DNA of 64,000 nt from Denticeps clupeoides (taxonomy: Eukaryota > Chordata > Actinopteri > Clupeiformes > Denticipitidae). Under the pieces are notes generated by a model. It saw nothing but the letters and a program-made list of their open reading frames with translations, was not told where the DNA came from and did no database searches. Positions 13,078 through 24,000 of the stretch are shown here, one piece after another. The first letter of the stretch is position 1. The number at the start of each line of letters is the position of its first letter. The stretch lies in the NCBI RefSeq assembly GCF_900700375.1, contig NC_041721.1, positions 6,215,489-6,279,488 on the forward strand, read 5' to 3'. The position numbers and the translations under genes were made by a program.

Positions 13078-13735
13078 CTCAGTACTCGGGACTCTACTCC
13101 TCTCCATCTACACAACTCATCTTCACATATTTCCTCAAATATATCATCTAAAACTCAACCCAACCAAGACCGAGCTAAAATCCTTTCCAGCAGATTCCTC
13201 TCCACATCAGGATCTTGCTATCTACCTGGACAACTCTCAGATCTCTCCCTCTACAACTGCACACAACCTTGGAGTAACTATAGACAACCAACTCTCCTTC
13301 TCAACTCCTTTCATCGGCAATCTTTCCCACTCATGTAGATTCCCTCGCTACAACACGGGCCACCCAGATACTTATTTAGTCCCTAGTGACCTCGCCACTG
13401 GATTACTGTAACTCTCTTCTAGCAGGTCTACATCTGACCGCCATCCGGCCTCTACAACTATTACAGAAAGCAGCAGCATGACTGGTCTTCAACCTTCCCA
13501 AACTCTCCCACACCACCCATCTGTTACGTTCCCTCCACTGGATCCCAGTAGCTTCCCCTACAAAGCCAAACATGGGGTAGCACCATCCGACCTGACAGCC
13601 CATATTATACCTCACACTGCACCTCGCACTCTCCGACCCTCCAGTTCGGCTCGCCTGGTCCCTCCACCGATGAAGGTACGAGGGAGTATTTTCAAACGGC
13701 AGCTTAAGACCTTCCTCTTTAGAGAATACTTAATA
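13078..13735 (+). repeat. L2-like LINE fragment (ORF2 C-terminal part)
   Basis: The translated pieces (LNPTKTE, SPHQDLA, NLGVTIDNQLSFST) match the minus-strand LINE frame at 22977-23588, which is an L2-clade reverse-transcriptase C-terminal region. The reading frame shifts several times, so this copy is dead. Confidence 0.8.
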
Positions 13736-13737
13736 TA

Positions 13738-13924
13738 TGGGCTGATAGTAGCCTAGTGGGTAACACACTCGCCTCTGAAATAGAAGATAACGTTCAAACC
13801 CCACTTACTACCATTGTGTCCCTGAGGAAGAAACTTAACCCTGAGTGTCTCCAGGGGGGGGACTGTCCCTGTAACTACAGATTGTAAGTCGCTCTGGATA
13901 AGGGCGTCTGATAAATGCCATTAA
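13738..13924 (+). repeat. tRNA-derived SINE (type A)
   Basis: A complete copy with head TAGTAGCCTAGTGGGTAAC, the body and the GGGCGTCTGATAAATGCC tail. It directly abuts the L2-like fragment that ends at 13735. Confidence 0.85.
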
Positions 13925-13930
13925 TTTAAC

Positions 13931-14150
13931 GTAATGCAACGTTACCAGAACGCTGCTGTAACATTAGTTTAACGTAACAGCCAGTTTATATACTTAGTAC
14001 ATATATTGTATTTAGTTTACATATTTCAGCACGATGTCCCGTAATGCAACGTTACCAGAACGCTGCTGTAACATTAGTTTAACGTAACAGCCAGTTTATA
14101 TACTTAGTACATATATTGTATTTAGTTTACATATTTCAGCACGATGTCCC
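13931..14150 (+). repeat. Perfect 110-bp tandem duplication upstream of jam2
   Basis: Bases 13931-14040 are repeated without a visible mismatch at 14041-14150. The unit starts GTAATGCAACGTTACC and ends ACGATGTCCC. It lies within 200-410 bp of the jam2 start codon. Confidence 0.95.
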
Positions 14151-14341
14151 GTTAGGGGGCAAATTCACCCACCCCACCCCTGGCTGCACCCCACAATACC
14201 CCCCCCCCCCCCCCCCCCCAACCCAACCTTTCCTCCTCCTCCCCAACTTCCAAGCTTGGGCGCAGTGAGGAGCGGAGCGCAGGATTCACCATCCACACCG
14301 AAAACAGGCGCGACGGCGAGGAGACCCTCCAGAAGCCAGAG
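14151..14341 (+). promoter_or_regulatory. jam2 proximal promoter / 5' UTR with C21 tract
   Basis: This is GC-rich sequence directly before the jam2 ATG, with an uninterrupted run of about 21 C at 14199-14219 and CCACCCC and CCTCCTCCTCC (GC-box-like) motifs. No TATA box is seen. The G-rich minus strand could fold into a quadruplex. Confidence 0.5.
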
Positions 14342-15048
14342 ATGGAGACCCCCGGCATGGAGAGAAGTTCGCCGCCGCCAACGCTGCTGCTGCGCGGGGC
14401 TTTTTTACTACTGATGCTGCGTGAGTAGAGTCGCATCTTCACTTCTTCACGTCGGCGACCGCGTGGACAGTAAATTCCCTGCGGTTTGTTACAACTTCCC
14501 AGAGAAAAAATATATATGAAGCACCATAGCGCAAAACATTTATGCAAAATGATGGAATTCCTCTGAACTTTTCTCACACGTGACTATACAACTCGTCTTC
14601 CAGTCGTTATGTGCGCAGGGCGTCGTGTTGCCAGATCCCGAATTATTTCGACGCTTTTTTTTTTTTTTTTTTACACCGATCCTCCCAACAATTACAAAAA
14701 AAAAGATCGAGTATGTAAACGTGTGTTTGTTTGTAGCTCGACGTCTCGATGAGCCCTAAGACTCCAAACAGAAATAGAGAGGGGATTAGACCGCGCAGCC
14801 AATCAGCAGAATCTAACTTTGGTGACGGCTTACCCGTGGTAGTGTGTGATGTTGACACTGGCTGGACAGCATCCTCTCAAAAAGAAAAACCAACGTCCAA
14901 TAATACTGTATTTAGAATCTTAAGTAGATTAAATGTCACCAGAAGATAAACAGCGAGAAGTGACTTCGTCGTGCTTTGTGTGACGTTGGTCTTCAGCGAT
15001 ATTTTTAAGGATGAGAAACAGCAAGGTGAAAGGTCATTTGTAATCCCA

Positions 15049-15081
<33 letters not shown>

Positions 15082-18000
15082 CCGTGCATGTGCATGTGCA
15101 GTTCCTGCTGATTGTTTCTTTGGGGATCTAGATGGGAAAATGGTCCACGCACACCATGTGCCGGTTCACTGCTCCACCCTTTGGAAAGAGGCAATATTTG
15201 GTGTGTGTGTGTGTGTGATGTTTTAGCATCTGTGTTGGGGTATATATTTGTGGAACATGCCTGAATCACAAGGCAGCTGTTATGACTAGTGTAATTGAGA
15301 GTGTGCAGTGTGACCGATATGAATGTAGACATTTGTTGTGATGGGTTGGGTGGTGGTGTAGGATTTGTGTGCCCATCTGCCTGTATCTGACGTACAGGCA
15401 GATGGGCAGATGTAGTCAGATAATATATCATTTTAATCAGGATGCACTTGTAATAAAAAAAGTAAACAGAAACTCCGACAGATATCCCCTATGGACATTA
15501 CGAAGACCAGGCTGGAGCAGGCTGTGTAGCCAAAAGTCTTGCTTTTGAGGACCTGGATGTCTTCACTAGGCTTCACTTTTGCGACTGTGTGTGACGAACG
15601 GTGTCATTTGAGTGTTAGGTTAGGCCCTGAATGAGTGTTTGTGGTGGTCGTGCTTGGCTCTGTAGGGGGGCGGAGGTGGGGCTCTCTTTGGGCCTGGAGA
15701 GCAACACCCGGCAGAGCCAGCTGTTCCTCCAGAGCAGGGCAGGGTTACACGCACACAGTGGGGCTTTGTTCTCCACGGGGGTGAGAGATTACACCCACAG
15801 ACACACACACAGAGAAATATCAGAAGACACTCACATTCTCAGTTGCACACAAACATCCTCATTCAGCCCTGACCTACACCCTACACCCGCATGCATCCCC
15901 CATGCATTTATCAGACAGATGCTCTGTAATAAACTGGAAACATAGGTTCCCATGTTCCGTTTTCCTGTCTGGAGGTGCTCTGGCAAGTTTTTTAATATGT
16001 GAGATTAATGATTCATGTATTAAATATCCGTGTATTAATCATTTAGTTAAACACAGGATTAGACAACATTCTTTTATAGCACTTTTCACATGAGTCTAAC
16101 ACACGCACACACTCACACAAAATAAAAAATGGTCTAGCCCTTAACAACACAAGTGAATTGCTAGTGTCTTTTTCTTGTAAGTCGCTTTGGATAAAAGTGT
16201 CTGCCAAGAAAATTCAAGTAAAGTAAAGTACTTTTTACAAAATGGTATAACGTTTAACTCACATGATTATTGCATTGGTTATTTGGAAGTCCAAAATACC
16301 AACAAACGCATAAGGTTCCTGAAGAAAAGTGACCACATGTAATCACACCTGTCAAAATCCTGGAGGGGGGGGGGGTCATGTGACCACACAGAAAAACATG
16401 AAGAGACAGATGGTTTCGCCAGCTTCGCTTGATGAGCTGCTGTTTCACTGGCATTCAATTAATTTGACCATATGCCACTTAAAAAATGTCGCAAGGGTCT
16501 TGGATGGACATTTTCTCATTCCTGTGCTGTGTCGTTCTGTAACACATACCATCCATATATGCCTGTTGTCTCTATATTTTGCCTATAAATTTTACTTGAG
16601 GGATCGTTCTTATAATATTGCTCTTCTGTACAGATTCACAGTAATAATTTGTAAGATTCCCTGTAATAATTAGTAATGATTTGCTTTGTCCTATTGTTCC
16701 TGCGTGGCAGCTCCCTGTGTTGCTGATAATACCAAAAAAAATGACACAGTGTGTCTCTTCAGAGCGGCCGCACTGTCCGAAATGAGGAAGGGAGGGTTGC
16801 CTCAGCGACGGCACAGCTCTCTCTTTCTTCTCGTCTCTTTCGCTCGTCAGCTTCTCTCAGTGCCCGGCGAGGGACGATAAGATGGCCTGTGCAAGGCCAG
16901 GGCCTGATGCACAGCTGCAGTTCGCTGATAACACTTCATTACTGTCGAGAAGGACCAAGGCTGGGCGACCAAAGGGAGACACAAAGGGCCAATCACAGCC
17001 TGCCCTTCCTCTGTGCCCTGTCTACGAATATGTAACAAGGTTAAAATGACATGCATTTTAAGTGAAACTTTTTCCCATGGATGTAGGGTGAAATAGTTTT
17101 AAATAGTTGAGTTCTAGAACTTCTGAAGCAAATTCTGATGTTTTATGAAAATTGTAGTACTTTCCTCTCCTTTTGAGGGCAAGGCGGAGGATCTCTCAGT
17201 ATAGTTTATTTATATACCAGTGCATAAAAATGCTCCCATTGTTTAACAGAATAAGACGGAAGTTCTATTTTAACAACATGATCTCTTTTACCTACCATGT
17301 ATTGTGTTTACATAAACACAGTGGGAATTATTGTTCCATATTAGCATGAAATTGCCAAATTAATACATGAACTGCACACCACTTTATTGAAAAATAGCTG
17401 TAGTAATTAAGTAAAACCATAACACACATTCAAAACTGGGACAAAGACTATCTTCATTAGAACAGGCATTGTGTAAAAACACTGTGAATTACATGTCACA
17501 TGGTACTATGTGTTTAAATATTTTCATATGGTCGAACCTGATTTCCACTCTCTGCATGTCTGTAAAATTTGCATCCTGTGTTTGTCTCCATTTGAAAATA
17601 ATGTAAATGGGATGGGCATCATAAATGTCCTCTGGTGGGATTGTCTCTGGCTTGGATGAATGTCACATTCTTGTCATAGGTCAGCCCCTACACAGGTTAA
17701 AAAAAACCCTGCAGCTGTGTTAATTGCATTAATTTACTTTAATGATTAATGCATTCATTTTGGCAGCCCTACAGAAGAACTCACAGCATTTTTCAAGAAA
17801 ACATTTACTGCCACAAAAAATGAAATATTTTGGTTTGTTGATATTCTTCTTACTAGTAAGTAACCATAGTGTTCACTTTTGTAACAATAGTCAGAAATCG
17901 TCTGATGTTTTTAAACAAGATTCATGCGTGGATTTCTTATCTCACTCAGCTTTGATTTCCCTTCCCCCAAAATACACACTGGGTCATTTAATGGGGACTT

Positions 18001-21000
18001 ACTGACAGAAGAATGACGAAAAACAATGGTTCTCCTGCTCCAATCAGCAGGGAGGAAGGGCTGCAGCCACTTCCTGTGCCCTACAGGAAGGTGGAATTCT
18101 GCTGCACACACACCGCCCCTCCCAGCGGTGCCTGCTGAATGTCAGGGTCAAAGTTTGCCTCTGTGTCCTAGACTCCTGCTTTGTTTCCAGCTGTTGCATC
18201 CATCTGCGTTCTGACTGTGATTTTGGTACTGTCAATCAGTAGTCATGATATGACTGTAATATCTGCACAAATGTGTACAAATTAAAGTAATAAAAAACAA
18301 CTTTTTTTTTTTTAAAGTGTCCCCTTGTGCTCCAGTCGTGGTCACCACCGACCGGCCTGTTGTTGAAGCACATGAAAATGGGGGTAAGTGACAAGGACAA
18401 ACTAATCCTCCATTAATCATCCATTCTTCAACTGCACCGTTGTAGCTTTCATCTGTCTTTTTAGAGGCGTACCTTTCCTGTCTGTACAGAACACAGGAAG
18501 ACAGAAACCCTCGAATAGAATGGAAGAAGAAAGGAAAGGATACATCCTTTGTGTACTATGATGGGAAGTTCCGAGGTGACTTGTTTCATATATAACATAA
18601 CAGTGCATTTTGTATGATATATTCCAGTGTGTTGTTGGAATATGTTTCTTCTTTTCACAGAGTATTATGAAATTAAAACGGTTACATCAAAATATATTAT
18701 TCATTAATCCGACCACAGCTGTAGTGCAATTTCTGTAGTGCAATGCCATACTTCTGTAGTGCATACATACATATATTGTCTCCCAGTTTAGTAGTATGTG
18801 GGGCTCGAACTTGCAGCTGAATTGGTCACCTAGTTTAAAATGTCTTTACAGGCTCGGCTAGACTCTCTCTCTTTTCTGTTCATTCCCAGGTCCCTTTGAG
18901 GGTCGTGCAAAGATTGATGGAGCATCGGTGACCCTGGCGAGAGTGACCCAGGAAGATGCTGGGGAGTATCGCTGTGAGGTCAGCGCCCCCTTGGACTCCA
19001 TCACCCTGGGAGAGACCAACGTCACCCTTGTGGTGCTGGGTAGGCTGGGCTGTCTTCATGTGTTTTTTTCATGTGTCTCTCCAGGGAAGCAAAGAACAAT
19101 CTTCATTGTTAAAAAGTCTTTCAGCTCTTCACATTCACTTTGTCATTCATTATCTTTGAACAAATTCAGTCATACAAATTTGAAGAAATTAATATTGTAA
19201 ACCCTTCATAGTACCAAAAAAAAAAAAAAAAAAAGTTCATAAATCAGTTCCCTCAGGATTTTTTGCAAATAAAACCACAGATTTTGTGGTGTGTTTTCTC
19301 AGAAAATTGGTAAACCCATCCAAGGTCTACATATGCCTATTAAGACAAATGAGAGAAAAACAAAATTGACAGGCAGACAAATATATTGCCTGAATTGCAT
19401 TCCTTGCTCCCTTGCTCAACTGTGCTCACTTATCTCTTGGAGTGGAAGAGAATAGTCATGTAGACTGAATTTTATGAGAGATGCTCATGAAGTGACGAAA
19501 GAGAACATGTCCAGGGAAAAGAAGACATCTGGTCACCCTTAATGGGACTTGTCTCTCTTCTTTGTGCTGGCCATTACTGATTAAAACGATGTAAAAGTGA
19601 CAGCAGTGTTTTCGTGCATGGAAAATACAGCCATCAACAGGCCTAGGCCAAGTTCACACAACTGTCTTTAGTGTTTGATCATTTAGTGTGATGGAAAAGC
19701 AGTTGTAACATTATGGGTAATTTTTGCAAAAATTATGCAGTAGGATGAAATTATGCATCTTATATGCTGTATATATGCTGATTTTGCATGAAAAACTGGA
19801 GGGACTGAGAAGTAGAAACATAAGTAGAGATGCCAATGAGGGCTGTCCATTAGCAGTGAGGGTTTCTTGCAAAACATCCATCCAGACATCCAAAATATCA
19901 GCCATTTTGCTGATTGGCTGACATTGAAAGATACTGATATACAGCTTATACATTAGTGTGTCCATAATTTATAATATTAACAGTAATTTATAAAGTGTGA
20001 AATCTTGCAGGACATATTTTCGGTAGTCCTTGAAAACCACTGGTGTTTGTAGGGGTATAAATGTCTCTGTCACGATGGCTGGACATGGCGAGGAAGAAGG
20101 ATGCATACTCACTACGTCACGAGACTGGGGTTTAATATGTGGTACACAGGACATGTCAAACATCACCAAACAATGACCCGGCGGTGAACAGACACAACCA
20201 GGCAGCTTTATGCACTCACATAATTATACAACAGGTGAACACGATCAGAAAACATCGCACATGATGAATATTATTTATTTATATTATTTAGTTATTTATA
20301 AACAGCACAAACAAATTCCACAACTTGTACAATGAGAGACACCATCTACCGGAATCAAATTCCTTATATGTGCTTGCACTTACTTGGCCAATAAATACGA
20401 TTTTGATTCTGATTCTGATTCTGACATGAAACTCCGGACACAGAGTAACCCCTGCTGAACCGGATCATGACAGCTTCTTTATTGTTGCCATCATAGTTGT
20501 GTCTCTTTCTTAAAATTGTCAAATTGTCCTGTGGAACTGTGTGATAGGAGGATCTTTTTTCTGGTTAAAGTCCTGCGAACAGCCTAGAAAAATGGAACTG
20601 TCGGTGTTCTAGATACACTGAGGTCAGAGAGCAGAATATCTTTCTGTCACGACGGTGCCAGGAACAGGACAGATCAGGAAGGACTGAGTATTTACTTACA
20701 ACGGCATACAAAATACAAGACATAACACAAACATTCCCACACAACAACCTGGCAAAGACTACACACGATAGGACTGCATTTTACACATACCAACAGGTAT
20801 ACATGCAGTCAGGGCGACAACGATGACAACGATGACAACAGACTCCCTCCGGAGTCAGGCCTTGGCTGTGGTGGCCTACTGGTTAAGGAAGCGGCCCCGT
20901 AATCAGAAGGTTGCCGGTTCGAATCCAGAGGTGCCACTGAGGTGCAAGGTGCCACTGAGGTCCCGTCCCCACACACTGCTCCCCGGGTGCCGGTCATGGC

Positions 21001-24000
21001 TGCCCACTGCTCACCAAGGGTGATTGTTAAAAGCAGTGGACACATTTCGTTGTGTCATCGTGTGCTGTGCACAATGACAATCACTTCACTTTCACTTCAC
21101 TTTCCTGTATTGTAAATCAAATGCATTGGATTTTCCGCATAATGTTCAATGCCCACTCAAGCACGTGCTGTAGTGTAAGACGGTACATTCTGCTGCTCGC
21201 AATTATTTTCATGGAGGAATGCGACCCCTTGGACTTCCATGTCAAATTTATCCTTCTTGTTATGTCTCCCGCTTTTCCTGCCGCTGTTGCGACCCAGTGC
21301 CGCCCCACACCCCGTCCTGCGAAATCCCAAGCTCCGCCGTGACGGGCTCGGCGGTGGAGCTGCACTGCAGGGATCACCACAGTGTGCCCGCTGCCACCTA
21401 CACCTGGTACAAAGATAAGATGCCTCTGCAACGGCAGCTCAATGCCTCCTACACTGCGGACAAGAACACTGGTGTTCTGGTGAGGAATTACATTTACATT
21501 TACATTTACAGTATTTATCAGACGCCCTTATCCAGAGCGACTTACAATCAGTAGTTACAGGGACAGTCCCCCCGGAGCAATTTTAGGGTTAAGTGTCTTG
21601 CTCAGGGACACAATGGTAGTAAGTGGGGTTTGAACCTGGGTCTTCTGGTTCATAGGCGATTGTGTTACCCACTAGGCTACTACCACACATACACATAGAC
21701 TACACCACTCAGAAAAAGGGCATAATGGTCATTGTCCGAATGTCTGAATTAAGCAATATATCTGTATAGTTAGGTAGGGAGGAGGTCTGTTGAGATGATT
21801 ACAACAAAGATCACATTTGGAGCTTTATGAGGGAGATTAGAGCTTGGGCTACACTTATGCATAGGAGAGGGTTAAATCATCCCAAAATGAGGATCTGCCA
21901 ATCAGTACATGACAGAATTGTTGATCCAAAGCGAATTGCAAGTGAAGAAGCATCAGAACATGAGCGCGGTAGATACAGCAGTATCCAAAATGCTCGACAG
22001 GAATATGGAGTTAGGCTGAGCATTGAGTTAGTGAGTTAGTGGTTTAGGAGATGACTTGTATATAATATACATATTTTCCTACTTGATAAAGAATATCCCA
22101 ATCCAACGTCACTGAATAATAACTCTCTCTTTTTATATATATATCTCTCAATCAGTTGTTTAAATCAGTAAGTAGGGCGGACACTGGACTGTACCACTGT
22201 GAGGCCAGAAACCGAGTCGGGCCGCCGAAGAGCTGTAAGGGGAACCACATGCAGATTGGTGAGTCTGTGCACGTATGAGCACATATTACACAGCAATGTT
22301 TCTAATGTGGTGTGAAATTCAAGACCACTGTATTTCAACTACAGCTGACCACAGGGCTCATTCACAGATATCTCACTGAGAGCTGTAGACCTAAAGGGGG
22401 CACTACACTACGTTACCTGAGAACTTATCTGCGTGATCACAGTCTGGAAGTCAATGCTCAGTCTGAAAACACGGTTCTGCTCACGCCTGGAACAGATCAG
22501 TCATTGTCGCAGGCTGGGGATGAATTCTGTGTCTGTGGTGACACCTATTTTTATGACACAGAACATCTGCATTTAGCAGACGCCCTTACCCACAGCGACT
22601 TACAATCAGTACTTACAGGGACAGTGTCTTGCTCAGGGACACAGTGTGGTGGGTTTTGAACCTGTGGTTTACATTTACATTTACGGCATTTGGCAGACGC
22701 CCTTATCCAGAGCGACTTACATCGTGATTTCAAGTTACCATCGATGAAGAGATCAATTCCGGTTCACTAGGACCCCAACTATGAATACATCTATTTTATT
22801 CACTCTTGTTGTAGATTCTGTACACAAAGTTCGACAACAAGAAAATTACAATTTAATCTAAATATTCTTTAAAGATGAAGGCCTTGAGCTGCCGTTTGAA
22901 GGTGCTCAGTGACTGAGCTGTTCTGACCTCGAGGGGAAGTTCATTCCACCACCGAGGGGCCAAGACGGAGAAGAGTCTAGATGAATGTTTTCCTTTTACC
23001 TTCAGAGATGGAGAGACCAGGCGAGCAGAACTGGAGGCTCGGAGTATAAGAGGTGCAGTGCGAGGTGTAATAAGGGCTGTGAGGTAGGATGGTACATGCT
23101 ACTCCATGTTTGGCTTTGTAGGCCAGCATCAGTATTTTGAACCTGATGCGTGCAGCTACTGGGAGCCAGTGAAGGGAACGTAGCAGAGGGGTGGTGTGGG
23201 AGAATTTGGGAAGGTTGAAGATCAGTCGTGCTGCTGCATTTTGTATGAGTTGTAGAGGTCGGATGGTACATAGTGGCAGACCAGCTAGAAGGGAGATACA
23301 GTAGTCCAGTCGTGAGGTTACTAAGGACTGAACCAGTATCTGGGTGGCCTGGGTTGACAGATAATGGCGGATTCGTCTGATATTGTAGAGAAGGAATCTA
23401 CATGAGCGGGAAAGATTGCTGATGTGAGTTGAGAAGGAAAGTTGGTTGTCTATTGTTACGCCAAGCTTGTGGGCTGTTGCAGAAGGAGAGAGCTGCGAGT
23501 TGTCCAGGTAAAAAGCAAGATCCTGATGTGGTGAAGAATCTGCTGGAATGAATATTAGTTCAGTTTTGGTGGGATTGAGTTGGTTCATAGGTGACTGTGT
23601 TATTCATTAGTCTACTACCAACCACCCACCAAAGTGCATCTTGGTTTAGCTGACTAGTTATTCATGTCTGCTCATTTTGAAAAATTAATGGAAATTCATC
23701 AATCCTTGGCCCCGAACCAATAAAACCTAGAACTGTTTCTGATCATTTTCATTGTCGCCCAATTCCAGATGACCTGAATGTCCCAGGGATCATTGCAGGA
23801 GTGGTGGTCATCTGCCTTATCATTTCCGTTTGTGCCCTGGCGGCGTGGTATGCCCAGCGACACGGCTTCTTCAGCAGTAAGTCTGTCTGGCACATCTTCA
23901 TTTCTGTTGCCATCCCGCCCTTCACTCTCTGCTGATTAAAATAACTGCCTGCCTGGTTCCTCAGAGTCTCTCTGTCTCTCCCTCTTCACAAAGCTGTCTA

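Noticed and set aside
20880-20950. tRNA genes at SINE heads (also 5780, 27630, 30170, 50170 and others)
   Set aside because: A and B boxes are present, but the heads do not fold as intact tRNAs and each is followed by the same SINE body and tail.
22977-23588. 203-codon minus frame as a host gene inside jam2 intron 6
   Set aside because: It is the C-terminal part of an L2-type LINE ORF2, repeated at 13078-13735.
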